In this document: positions 27,197-35,411 of the stretch, one piece after another
Position numbering within the stretch: the first letter of the stretch is position 1
How the letters are laid out: each line of letters begins with the position of its first letter
Assembly: GCA_039029315.1 (NCBI GenBank)
Contig: JBCCGK010000065.1
Coordinates: forward strand, 1 to 64,000
Direction: 5' to 3'
DNA: 64,000 nucleotides
DNA from: JBCCCJ01 sp039029315
Lineage (GTDB): Bacteria > Bacteroidota > Bacteroidia > J057
The notes under the pieces: model-generated
Seen by the model: the letters and a program-made list of their open reading frames with translations, nothing else
The model's database searches: none
Told to the model about the DNA's origin: nothing
Program-made: the position numbers and the translations under genes

Positions 27197-28882
27197 ATGA
27201 AAAATATCCTTCTGTTGTTTCTCTCATTGATCCTTCTTCTTAGTTGTTTGACTTCATGCAGCCTTCTGGGAATTCATCTCAAGGTAAAAAATCCACCGAA
27301 TGCTGGTGTTCTTCCTGAATTTTCGCAGGAAACCATCTTGTTAGGGGAAATGACCAAATACAGAAGTTGTTTTGATGTTCAGTTCTATGATCTTCGCCTC
27401 AATATAGATCCAAAGAACCAATATTTGGAAGGAAAGGTTGAGATCCATGCGACAGCTGTTACGGATTTTGACACCTTACAGATTGATTTGCATCCGAACA
27501 TGGATATTACCCAATTGGTTGACAAGGCAACGGGAGAGGACCTTGCCTTTTCCAGAATAGAGCGGGCAGTCATGGTAGAAACCCCAAGAAAGAAAGGACA
27601 GAGATTCACTCTGGTAATTGATTATGATGGAAGCCCTAAAGTCGCAAAAAAAGCGCCCTGGAAAGGCGGCTTCGTTTGGAAAAAAGACAAACAAAAAAAT
27701 CCCTGGATCGGCGTAGCCTGCGAATCAGAAGGTGCCAGCATATGGTGGCCACTCAAAGACCATACTGCAGATGAACCGGATAGTATCAGACTCCACTATA
27801 CCGTTCCTGCTCCCATGGTGGCAGTCGGCAATGGAACATTGGAGGACACAACCGAAAAGGATGGATTTACAACCTATACCTGGTTTGTGTCCTACCCAAT
27901 CAACACCTACAATGTTACGGTCTATGTTGGCAATTTTCAGCTCCTGGAAGACAGCTATTCAGGCATCGATGGTCAAACCCTTCACATCAATCATTATGTT
28001 TTGCCTGAGAACTACCAAAAAGCCAAATCTCATTTCACCCAATTGCTGCCTATTCTGAAGGTGTTCGAAGATCGTTTTGGTGCCTATCCCTGGTACAGAG
28101 ATGGGTTCAAACTAGTGGAATCTCCTTATGCCGGGATGGAACATCAAACAGCCATCGCTTATGGCAACAAATACAAAAATGATATAGGTGTCGATGTAGA
28201 TTATATCATTCTTCACGAAACCGCTCATGAATGGTGGGGCAATAGCGTAACTGCCACAGACATGGCTGATGTGTGGATTCAGGAAGGCTTTGCCTCTTAT
28301 GCAGAAGCATTGTTCTTCGAAGAGGTTTCTGGGAATGCCGGCTATCTCAATCATATGTTATTCCAACGCTTGTTCATCAAAAATCAATACCCAGTGGTAG
28401 GAGTAACAGACAGGAGGTGGTTTCACTACAAAAAAAGTTCTGATGTCTATATGAAAGGATCGTGGATTCTTCATACCCTGCGAAACCAGATCGACAATGA
28501 TTCCCTGTTTTGGGACATCATTCTCACCTTTGCCAAGTCCTTTCAGTATAAGCTTGTCAACAGTCAGGATTTCATCCAGCTTGTGAATCAGAAGACCGGA
28601 AGCGATTATGGCTGGTTCTTCCATCAATACCTGAACGAGCGAGAAGTTCCCCAACTGGCATATGCGATCAATAAGGAAGGATTGATGACCTATAAGTGGA
28701 CCAATGTGAAGCGGGAGTTCGATCAACTAAGCATCAATATGACCACTGGCACCAAAAGCGTCGAGCTCCTTCCGACCCTTGAGTCTCAAAGTATCCAATT
28801 GGAAGTATCAGAAAAAGGCAAATGGGACTTAGTTTGGGATCTGGATGCCTTGTATGCAGTTGGAGAAGAAAAACAATTATGA
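27197..28882 (+). CDS. M1 family metallopeptidase lipoprotein
   Basis: A 561-residue protein, with the start set at ATG 27197 rather than an in-frame TTG at 27185. The lipobox is in MKNILLLFLSLILLLSCLTSC. The M1 signature is complete: YAGMEHQTA (the GxMEN-type exopeptidase loop, here GMEH) followed by HETAHEWWGNSVTATDMADVWIQEGFASYAE, giving HExxH plus the downstream glutamate of gluzincins. The N-terminal domain carries the FYDLRLNIDPKNQYLEGKVEI strand typical of aminopeptidase N saddles. It lacks the long C-terminal HEAT domain, so it is a short M1 enzyme, likely acting on peptides in the periplasm or at the surface. It is followed 21 bases later by the DUF2279 gene. Confidence 0.95.
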   Translation: MKNILLLFLSLILLLSCLTSCSLLGIHLKVKNPPNAGVLPEFSQETILLGEMTKYRSCFDVQFYDLRLNIDPKNQYLEGKVEIHATAVTDFDTLQIDLHPNMDITQLVDKATGEDLAFSRIERAVMVETPRKKGQRFTLVIDYDGSPKVAKKAPWKGGFVWKKDKQKNPWIGVACESEGASIWWPLKDHTADEPDSIRLHYTVPAPMVAVGNGTLEDTTEKDGFTTYTWFVSYPINTYNVTVYVGNFQLLEDSYSGIDGQTLHINHYVLPENYQKAKSHFTQLLPILKVFEDRFGAYPWYRDGFKLVESPYAGMEHQTAIAYGNKYKNDIGVDVDYIILHETAHEWWGNSVTATDMADVWIQEGFASYAEALFFEEVSGNAGYLNHMLFQRLFIKNQYPVVGVTDRRWFHYKKSSDVYMKGSWILHTLRNQIDNDSLFWDIILTFAKSFQYKLVNSQDFIQLVNQKTGSDYGWFFHQYLNEREVPQLAYAINKEGLMTYKWTNVKREFDQLSINMTTGTKSVELLPTLESQSIQLEVSEKGKWDLVWDLDALYAVGEEKQL

Positions 28883-28903
28883 ACCACTGATGTACTTAGC
28901 TAT

Positions 28904-29815
28904 ATGATGAAGCCTCTATTGATATTGTGTCAGATCTTTCTGGTTTTTCATCTGCATAGTTCTGCTCAATTTGTTGGGCAACAGTATCCGGATTCACTCA
29001 ACAAAAGCCGATTATATACAGTTCTCGGTACCGAAACCGGAATCTATGTCGGGGGACTTTCCTACTTGAGTTTTATTTGGTACAAAGATCATGAAAGAGT
29101 TCCCTTCCATTGGTATGATGACAGCAAGGGATATCTACAGATGGACAAGGCTGGTCATGCCTATGGTGCTTATCAGGAAAGCTATACTGCCTACTATGCC
29201 TTGAGATGGGCAGGGGTAGACAAAAAGAAAGCACTGTGGTTTGGTGGCCCAATTGGTCTGATCTTCCAAACGCCGATTGAGGTCTTCGATGGCCTGTATG
29301 AAGGCTGGGGATTTTCCTGGCCCGATATGGCAGCCAATGCTGCTGGCATGGCCCTCTTCATGGGGCAAGAAGCCCTCTGGGAGGAACAAAGAATCCTGAT
29401 GAAGTTTTCATATTCTCCCAGCATTTATCCTCAGTATCACCGAATTCTGGGAGAAACACATGCCGAGCGGTTCTTCCTCGATTACAATGGACATTCCTAT
29501 TGGTTATCCGGGAATCTCAAGGCCCTCAGCAAGATCGATCAACTCCCTCCCTGGCTAAACCTCGCCATCGGCTACAGCGCCAATGGCATGATCAAGGAGT
29601 TCGAGAATCCACGTTATTATTTGGGCCAGCCTTTTCCTCATCTGGAAAGGTATCGACAATATATCCTTTCGCTGGATGTGGATTTCACCCGTATTCCAAC
29701 CCGCCGAAAATGGCTAAGAACCACTTTTCGCCTGCTCAATCTGATCAAAATGCCCTTTCCCGGCATTGAGTACAATCGGATAGATGGGATCAAACTGAGA
29801 GCTCTCTATTTTTAA
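28904..29815 (+). CDS. DUF2279 (YfiM-like) exported protein
   Basis: A 303-residue protein with signal peptide MMKPLLILCQIFLVFHLHSSAQ. The DUF2279 core is visible in MDKAGHAYGAYQESYTAYYALRWAGVDKKKALWFGGPIGLIFQTPIEVFDGLYEGWGFSWPDMAANAAG, with the DKxxH opening and the EVxDG...GFSxxDxxANxxG end. Family members are predicted periplasmic or outer-membrane proteins of unknown function. It sits directly behind the M1 peptidase and probably shares its transcript. Confidence 0.85.
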   Translation: MMKPLLILCQIFLVFHLHSSAQFVGQQYPDSLNKSRLYTVLGTETGIYVGGLSYLSFIWYKDHERVPFHWYDDSKGYLQMDKAGHAYGAYQESYTAYYALRWAGVDKKKALWFGGPIGLIFQTPIEVFDGLYEGWGFSWPDMAANAAGMALFMGQEALWEEQRILMKFSYSPSIYPQYHRILGETHAERFFLDYNGHSYWLSGNLKALSKIDQLPPWLNLAIGYSANGMIKEFENPRYYLGQPFPHLERYRQYILSLDVDFTRIPTRRKWLRTTFRLLNLIKMPFPGIEYNRIDGIKLRALYF

Positions 29816-29910
29816 GGGAAATCTCAACTTTTCGCGGAATCCTCATGTCTTGTAGGCTATCCAGGGAACAGACATCAAGAATTGACAACTCATACAGAGA
29901 TAAGTAAGTT

Positions 29911-30058
29911 TTTGGACAAATGTATATTTGGCAATCATCTTCCACCCTCTCGCTCTCCCGCCAGCGGGAGACATCAGCCCACAAGGCCAGAAATCAACGA
30001 TTTCCCCCTTATTTCCCCTATGCCCACTATTTCCCTCACAAATAAATGTGTCCAAATT
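29911..30058. repeat. imperfect inverted repeat pair around a structured spacer
   Basis: TTTGGACAAATGTATATTTG at the left and, inverted, a similar 20-base stretch reading AAATAAATGTGTCCAAAT at the right flank about 110 bases. Inside is a small stem CCCGC-CA-GCGGG. There is no coding frame. It occupies part of the 355-base gap between two convergent genes; the rest of the gap contains only the terminator at 30063. Confidence 0.35.
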
Positions 30059-30062
30059 CTTA

Positions 30063-30108
30063 ACTCCCCTCTTTTTTTCGGACAAATTGCCTGAAAAAAG
30101 AAGGGAGT
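30063..30108. terminator. hairpin terminator between convergent genes
   Basis: ACTCCC...TCTTTTTTTCGG pairs with CCTGAAAAAAGAAGGGAGT across an eight-base loop. The T- and A-rich arms let it serve both the DUF2279 operon (plus) and the PNGase F-like gene (minus). Confidence 0.6.
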
Positions 30109-30170
30109 CTTCGGCCTGAAATCTCTGACATTCGGGTGAAAGCCGAATGGTTCATGCCCAAATCCAAATT

Positions 30171-32684
30171 CTACTTCAACAAAACAGCTTGAGAAGCCAT
30201 TCCAAGTTTGGACGTTAATACAATCATGTACATCCCTTTTGTCAGTTCTCCCAGATTCAGTTCATAGGCATCACTGGAAAAGGAAATGTTGGCTAGTTGT
30301 ACAACTTCCACTCCCAGCAGGTTGACTACGCGAATATCTGCATGAGAGACGGCCTCACTGAGTTCCAATCTGAGGATACCAGTGCTAGGATTCGGATAGA
30401 CCTCGAACTTCCAGGAATCGAGAGATTCCGACAGGCTGGTGGTACCAACCGGATCGAAGGGGATATCAGAGAAGTTGATCAAACTGGAAGCCATGATCAA
30501 ATGCGGATTGAATCCATCATTGCAATTGGGACAAGTTGCCCCGTTCACACAGTTCGGATTGTTCGCATGACAGTCATCGACATAGGCTTCATCCATGATA
30601 TAGGTCAGATCTGCTTGCCCATTGGAGATATATGGTCCCATGTCATAGTCAAACCAGGGAGATATATGACCAGGGCAGAATCCTGCACGATTGATTGGCC
30701 AGGTTCCATTTTGAGGTTGACATCCATCGGGATTCGGATTGCATGTGAGCCAGTTATGATGTGCAAAGGTTTGTTGGCCATCAACCCAGACATGGTGGGT
30801 TGCCTCATAAAACTCCGCTGCATTGTCGGTATTGTTCTCGCCCCAGCCATGTCCGCTGGCCAATAGTTTGAAGGTAGAGGCCTGGGTGTTAGGCGGAAAG
30901 GCCACCTGCTGCGTATCTACAGGTTGCAGATTTCCGGGATTCCCAAAATCAAAGGTCTGGTGCCAAACCGGATTGATTCGGCTATACTTATAGGCAGGTG
31001 TTCCGGCCTGATAACTGAGCGCCAATGTATATTCAAAGCCATTGTCGAAGGTCTCACAGCTCATTCGAAAGCGGATTTTGCCTTGCAAAGCGGATACAAA
31101 ATCCGTCACATCCAGGGTATGGGAACACTCCACGCCATAGGGAGTAATGTAGCGAATCATTTCTACCCATTCTCCTTCATGGGTCTGGATGTGTACCTTG
31201 GCGACGCGGTCCCAGGGTCCACATCCACCTGGCGGGCAGGCGACACTCAAGGTTGCCGTGACCTGATCAAAGGCCCCTAAAAAGGAGGGCAATTCGGCCT
31301 CTACTTCTTCAAACAATTTTGAACTATTGATCCAGATATCGGAAAAGGCTGTAGCAGTTTCATTGCCCGCAATATCGATGATCAGCAGAGAAACAGTCGT
31401 ATCTATCGAAGCACCAAAGGAATTGAATGCCCGAATCGTCAAATCATGACTTCCGTAGGAAGGGGGTTCCCACCAGGCAGTAAAGTGTCCATTTTGCCAA
31501 TCCTTGGCAAGAATCACTACAGAATCAATCTGAAACTCTACATTTCCGACATCGAACATTTCTTCATAATCAATGGTGACAATGGCGGCCAACTGGATTG
31601 GAGACAATTCAGGAACTACGACCAGTCCAGGCAGAGGACTTCGCAGATCTATCCTCGGTGTATTGGTCTGAGGATCGACCACATCAAAAGATTGAACAAC
31701 AGAAGAAGCTGTATCCCAGCTTGCATCTCCATATTGATTGGCAGCGATGACCACCGTTCCGGCTGCCCCACTTAGCGTCACTGTGCTATCTGATACCGTG
31801 GCTGGACCAGAGATGATGTCAAAACTCACAGGCAATCCAGAACTCGCGGAAGCATGCACATCAAAGGGCATATCCGAAGTCAACTTATCCGGAACTTCTG
31901 AAAAAGAAATTGCCTGAAACCCTGCCTGTAGCGTTCCATCAAAGTTTGACGAACAGCCTCCATTCAGGGCAAATCCAATCAGATCAGCATCTCGTGTTCC
32001 TCCGCCGACTTCCGATACCAAGGAATTGATGGTTGAATTATCGCCGCATGGAGAGCCCTGGTTGAATTTATAGTACAATTGAAGGTTGGCTTCATTGCCC
32101 GTCAATTCATTGTTCATCATATCCTGAAGATCTGTCTGGCTCAAGGCTTTGTCCCATACACTGACTTCATCCGCTCCTCCTCCAAAGTAGAAGTTCAAGT
32201 TGGTCAGGATACTCCGACCAATGGTAAACGGAATATCTGTTGCTGTGATCTGGCCCGAAGCAGGTGTGCTTCCTTTCTCAACACCATCGATGAAGAGTTT
32301 TACGGATGCGCCATCATATACCCAGGCTACATGTTGCCATACCCCCGGCAAAATCGTAAAAGCTGGCCCTACATATTCATGAAAGCCTGCATCTGTGATC
32401 AGACGTGATTCGAGTATTCCATTGCTCAATTGGATCAAATAAAATCCCTGAGAAGTTCCCCGAAACCCAATCATGCCCTGACCATAAGCCAACTGGTCAG
32501 TATAAAACCATCCGGCCATAGAGAAGGCAGTTGTATTGGCAATATATTGAGAGCCATCATCGAGACGAACATAATCATTGGATCTATCAAAATGCAGGTA
32601 CTGATTGGTTTGAGCAGTCAGGAAAGCAGACTGCACCATCACCCATCCAATTAATAGAAGTAGAAGTAGATGTTTTAGATTCAT
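30171..32684 (-). CDS. LamG and PNGase F-like domain protein, T9SS type A
   Basis: An 837-residue protein from ATG 32684 (MNLKHLLLLLLIGWVMVQSAFLTAQ). Residues about 26-230 are a LamG/concanavalin-like domain (YLHFDRSNDYVRLDDGSQYIANTTAFSMAGWFY). Residues about 446-740 match peptide-N-glycosidase F: CGPWDRVAKVHIQTHEGEWVEMIRYITPYGVE, LDVTDFVSALQGKIRFRMSCET, a central SGHGWGENNTDNAAEFYEATHHV, and PINRAGFCPGHISPWFDYD. The three residues that matter in Elizabethkingia PNGase F (Asp60, Glu118, Glu206) have counterparts at Asp492, Glu544 and Glu624 by eye, with similar spacing. A type A sorting domain ends the protein (FEVYPNPSTGILRLEL). It is predicted to release N-glycans from glycoproteins outside the cell. 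It lies 67 bases downstream of a susD gene. Confidence 0.9.
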   Translation of the reverse strand: MNLKHLLLLLLIGWVMVQSAFLTAQTNQYLHFDRSNDYVRLDDGSQYIANTTAFSMAGWFYTDQLAYGQGMIGFRGTSQGFYLIQLSNGILESRLITDAGFHEYVGPAFTILPGVWQHVAWVYDGASVKLFIDGVEKGSTPASGQITATDIPFTIGRSILTNLNFYFGGGADEVSVWDKALSQTDLQDMMNNELTGNEANLQLYYKFNQGSPCGDNSTINSLVSEVGGGTRDADLIGFALNGGCSSNFDGTLQAGFQAISFSEVPDKLTSDMPFDVHASASSGLPVSFDIISGPATVSDSTVTLSGAAGTVVIAANQYGDASWDTASSVVQSFDVVDPQTNTPRIDLRSPLPGLVVVPELSPIQLAAIVTIDYEEMFDVGNVEFQIDSVVILAKDWQNGHFTAWWEPPSYGSHDLTIRAFNSFGASIDTTVSLLIIDIAGNETATAFSDIWINSSKLFEEVEAELPSFLGAFDQVTATLSVACPPGGCGPWDRVAKVHIQTHEGEWVEMIRYITPYGVECSHTLDVTDFVSALQGKIRFRMSCETFDNGFEYTLALSYQAGTPAYKYSRINPVWHQTFDFGNPGNLQPVDTQQVAFPPNTQASTFKLLASGHGWGENNTDNAAEFYEATHHVWVDGQQTFAHHNWLTCNPNPDGCQPQNGTWPINRAGFCPGHISPWFDYDMGPYISNGQADLTYIMDEAYVDDCHANNPNCVNGATCPNCNDGFNPHLIMASSLINFSDIPFDPVGTTSLSESLDSWKFEVYPNPSTGILRLELSEAVSHADIRVVNLLGVEVVQLANISFSSDAYELNLGELTKGMYMIVLTSKLGMASQAVLLK

Positions 32685-32751
32685 ATGACAAGGATTTTTT
32701 ATCTTATAGAAAAGCATTCATCTCAGAAGCTTGCTTAGGTACATACAAGCA

Positions 32752-34359
32752 TCAATCAGGCATCCACCACACTTTGGTCGTAGACGCATCTGCTCCCATT
32801 TTTTGGAGCTGTTGATTCCAGTTGTCTGGGTTTTTTTCCGTTTCTGAAGGGGGGTAGCTGAACCGAAAAAATGTATTGGGTGTGCCTTCTCTTGGGGTGG
32901 CATTTGTCCGCCTTAACAGAGCGAAAGCCTCCCAGGGTTGTCTGAAGGCGTCCAACCATCGCTGCGTGTAGATCAGTTGAAGCTTGTCGTTTTGCGGATG
33001 GAAGATGCTGATATTGAGATTATTTACCCGAATGAAGATCTCAGTGGAATTGAGAATAGGTGCTTTATTTTCCCAAATGCCTGAGTTGACCATGATGTTT
33101 TGCCAGAATTTCATGGAAGCTGCGACGCCTGTGGTATACTCTGTTTCAGCCAGGGGCGTATTTGCCTCCACCCCTAGGCCTCTGAAATATACCTCTGCTT
33201 TCAGATAATGTACTTCTGCGGCAGTCATGATGATTTCCGGAATATCTTTTTCATCTCGGACAAGATAATAGTTGAGAGGAGAATAGAGATTGCTTTGGCC
33301 CTTGAAATCATAACTCACATCTCTGTGTTGCTGATAGGGAATTCCGCCAGATTGTGGGGTAGAATCCTGGGGAACTTGAGGAAATGGCACCCATTCCCTG
33401 GCTTGATTGGGTTCAAAAAACACAAAGAGTCGCGGATCGAAAATCCCAGAGCCATCTGGTTCATCACTTTCAGACATTTGTTCCCACGTTGTCGTTCCCA
33501 ATCTCAGTTTCTTATGCTCCCGGAAAGACCAGTTTACACTGAGATTCAACCAGTTTTGAGCAGCCGGGAGCATCACAACATCATCTCCCTCGCCTATCAT
33601 CTCTGCATCCCCTTCCATGAGTTCCTGAATGATCGGGTAGGCAAAATCAGGATCTTTATCTGCCATTCTCACTGCATGCCTGAGTCGGAGAGAATTGGCA
33701 AATCGCTCCCATTGCCTCAAATATCCACCAAAAAAGGTATCGAAATTCCCCAAGGACAGGTATGCCTCACCAGAAGAGGTACTCGGCTCAGGTTCAAGGT
33801 TCATGTTCTCTACAGCCCACTTCAGCTCTTCTAATAGATGCCGATAAATCTCCTGTTGATCATCAAAGGCCGGTCGAACCGCATCCACATCTTCGAAGCC
33901 TTTTCCAGCCTCAAAGAAAGGAATATCTCCGAACAGATCTGTGACACGAAAGGTCTTGTATGCGGTCAAAATTTTCAGCTGTGCCCGAATATTGTTTGTG
34001 GCTTCTGATGCTCCTTCATGCGCATCCAGCCTTCGTTCTATTTCCCGGATATGGGCCAGTGTTGTATAGTATTGGGACCAAATTTCTTCTGTTCCAATAT
34101 TGATATTCTGAAAAGTCTCCGCTGTGAGCGCTGCCTGTTGCGTAACTTGATAGAGCTTTTCATTGTGTAGGTAGAATTGCTCGTTCCATCCTAATCTAAG
34201 GGAACTAATCACCTGATTGAATAGTGGCCCAATATCAGTGGTTGTAGGCGAAAAAGGATTGCGATTGATCTCTTCAAATCCTTTGTCGCAAGCGGGGAAA
34301 AACATCCCTATAAGGAGGAGGAGTAAACAATGCCAAACTGGCTGATATAAGGTTCTCAT
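32752..34359 (-). CDS. SusD/RagB-family lipoprotein
   Basis: A 535-residue lipoprotein. The ATG at 34359 (MRTLYQPVWHCLLLLLIGMFFPAC) is preferred over one at 34440 because it gives a proper lipobox. The start of the mature protein, DKGFEEINRNPFSPTTTDIGPLFNQVISSLRLGWNEQFYLHNEKLYQVTQQAALT, and TPR-like helices with the C-terminal LQLIYTQRWLDAFRQPWEAFALLRRTNATP are characteristic of the SusD-like_2 group. SusD proteins sit on the outer membrane and deliver glycans or peptides to a SusC transporter. No susC is adjacent; the only one in the window is about 12.8 kb away. The downstream partner is the PNGase F-like gene, so glycoprotein glycans are a reasonable substrate guess. Confidence 0.92.
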   Translation of the reverse strand: MRTLYQPVWHCLLLLLIGMFFPACDKGFEEINRNPFSPTTTDIGPLFNQVISSLRLGWNEQFYLHNEKLYQVTQQAALTAETFQNINIGTEEIWSQYYTTLAHIREIERRLDAHEGASEATNNIRAQLKILTAYKTFRVTDLFGDIPFFEAGKGFEDVDAVRPAFDDQQEIYRHLLEELKWAVENMNLEPEPSTSSGEAYLSLGNFDTFFGGYLRQWERFANSLRLRHAVRMADKDPDFAYPIIQELMEGDAEMIGEGDDVVMLPAAQNWLNLSVNWSFREHKKLRLGTTTWEQMSESDEPDGSGIFDPRLFVFFEPNQAREWVPFPQVPQDSTPQSGGIPYQQHRDVSYDFKGQSNLYSPLNYYLVRDEKDIPEIIMTAAEVHYLKAEVYFRGLGVEANTPLAETEYTTGVAASMKFWQNIMVNSGIWENKAPILNSTEIFIRVNNLNISIFHPQNDKLQLIYTQRWLDAFRQPWEAFALLRRTNATPREGTPNTFFRFSYPPSETEKNPDNWNQQLQKMGADASTTKVWWMPD

Positions 34360-34474
34360 TCTTTCATACATCCGGGCAGTTCCTAACAAACGAAACAATA
34401 AAAGTACAAGAAAAAACAAGCAGTTCATCAGAAATCTCAAAGAAAATGAGCAGAAGTTACAATTCTTTCTGGTT

Positions 34475-34522
34475 AGGGAACCAAGTCTAAAGGATTAAAA
34501 GATCCTTCATTTGGGGTTCCCT
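34475..34522. promoter_or_regulatory. two-part stem-loop in a divergent intergenic region
   Basis: AGGGAACC pairs with GGTTCCCT, and inside it AAGGAT pairs with ATCCTT around a short A-rich loop. It lies 77 bases before the ATG at 34600 and 115 bases beyond the susD start at 34359. It could be a 5' leader structure of either gene. Confidence 0.4.
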
Positions 34523-34599
34523 GACGATCTGTTTCTCCTATCCTGATGAGAGGAAAGGGTGGAAACAGTTTTTTTTTATTAACCCTTAATTTTTTTCTC

Positions 34600-35016
34600 A
34601 TGAAACGGTTACCATTCATTTTTACGGCAGTTAGTCTCCTTGTATTGGTGGGTATGTCGAGCGGCTTTGTGCCAAGTGATGGATTTGTAGATGGACTTAG
34701 AGTATTTAAGTTGAAGAAAAAAGGAATTGTCATTGGTCCATCCCTGAATTCAGCCAAAGGTTCTTATTGTTGCACATTCTCCGATGGAACCAAATGCTAT
34801 TCCAGCGACTGTAGTTTCTGTGGTTGTAGTGGGACAACACTCGCCGAACTGAAGCAAAAAAAGGATGCCTTACAAGTTCGCATCAATCCCAAGGGAGATA
34901 TCAATGTGAAACATCCGTCCGCTGCCGGCACGGATGAAGGGGGGAGTTATTGCTGCACGTTCTCAGATGGGACCAAATGCTATTCCAGTGATTGCAGTTT
35001 TTGTGGCTGTAATTAA
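34600..35016 (+). CDS. secreted cysteine-rich protein with duplicated motif
   Basis: A 138-residue protein starting at ATG 34600 (MKRLPFIFTAVSLLVLVGMSSGF signal peptide); an upstream frame to 34546 is rejected. It contains two copies of a 23-residue motif, residues 54-76 and 115-137, identical in sequence (GSYCC-TFSDGTKC-YSSDC-SFCGC), each with six cysteines. The second copy ends the protein. The two DNA copies differ at about a dozen positions, nearly all synonymous, so the protein sequence is under constraint. The linker is basic and helical (LAELKQKKDALQVRINPKGD). The cysteines suggest disulfide-bonded or metal-binding knots, or a maturable peptide. No known family is recognised. Confidence 0.75.
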   Translation: MKRLPFIFTAVSLLVLVGMSSGFVPSDGFVDGLRVFKLKKKGIVIGPSLNSAKGSYCCTFSDGTKCYSSDCSFCGCSGTTLAELKQKKDALQVRINPKGDINVKHPSAAGTDEGGSYCCTFSDGTKCYSSDCSFCGCN

Positions 35017-35063
35017 TTCTTTCGCAAGAAATTAGCAGTCCAAGTTTCTCCGTAGGAGATGTT

Positions 35064-35146
35064 GAATGTCGAACTTCCTATCAAGAATGTCGAAGAAAAT
35101 CGGGATCAATCTACTCCCTACTTTTGACATTCGGAGTTCGGCATTC
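35064..35146. repeat. REP-like inverted repeat in intergenic region
   Basis: GAATGTCGAACTTCC at 35064 and a second GAATGTC at about 35085 face the inverted GACATTCGGAGTTCGGCATTC at 35126-35146. The unit could form a cruciform or stem. It is non-coding and lies in the 395-base gap between the cysteine-rich gene and the gene at 35412. Nothing else is recognised in that gap. Confidence 0.45.
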
Positions 35147-35411
35147 ATCATTTGGATGGATTTAAAATTGCTTGATACCAATCAAGGTTCTAACATTTTT
35201 TATGGGTTCACCCGCTGGGGTGAAGGAATTGACTTTGCGTGAATGTTACTTGCACCCAAACGGAAAAGGCAAGCCTCTTGACCGTTCATTCACCTTAAGC
35301 TTTTCATATCCACGCAATGATTGATTGTCCCGTACAGCAATCGTTGTAGAACTGATGGTCCAATCTGTACCATCCGTCATTCAATTATTCATTCATAAAC
35401 ATCCCAAAATT

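Noticed and set aside
29923..29930. TATATTTG as a promoter
   Set aside because: It points into a non-coding gap before a convergent gene and is part of an inverted repeat arm; no gene would be expressed.
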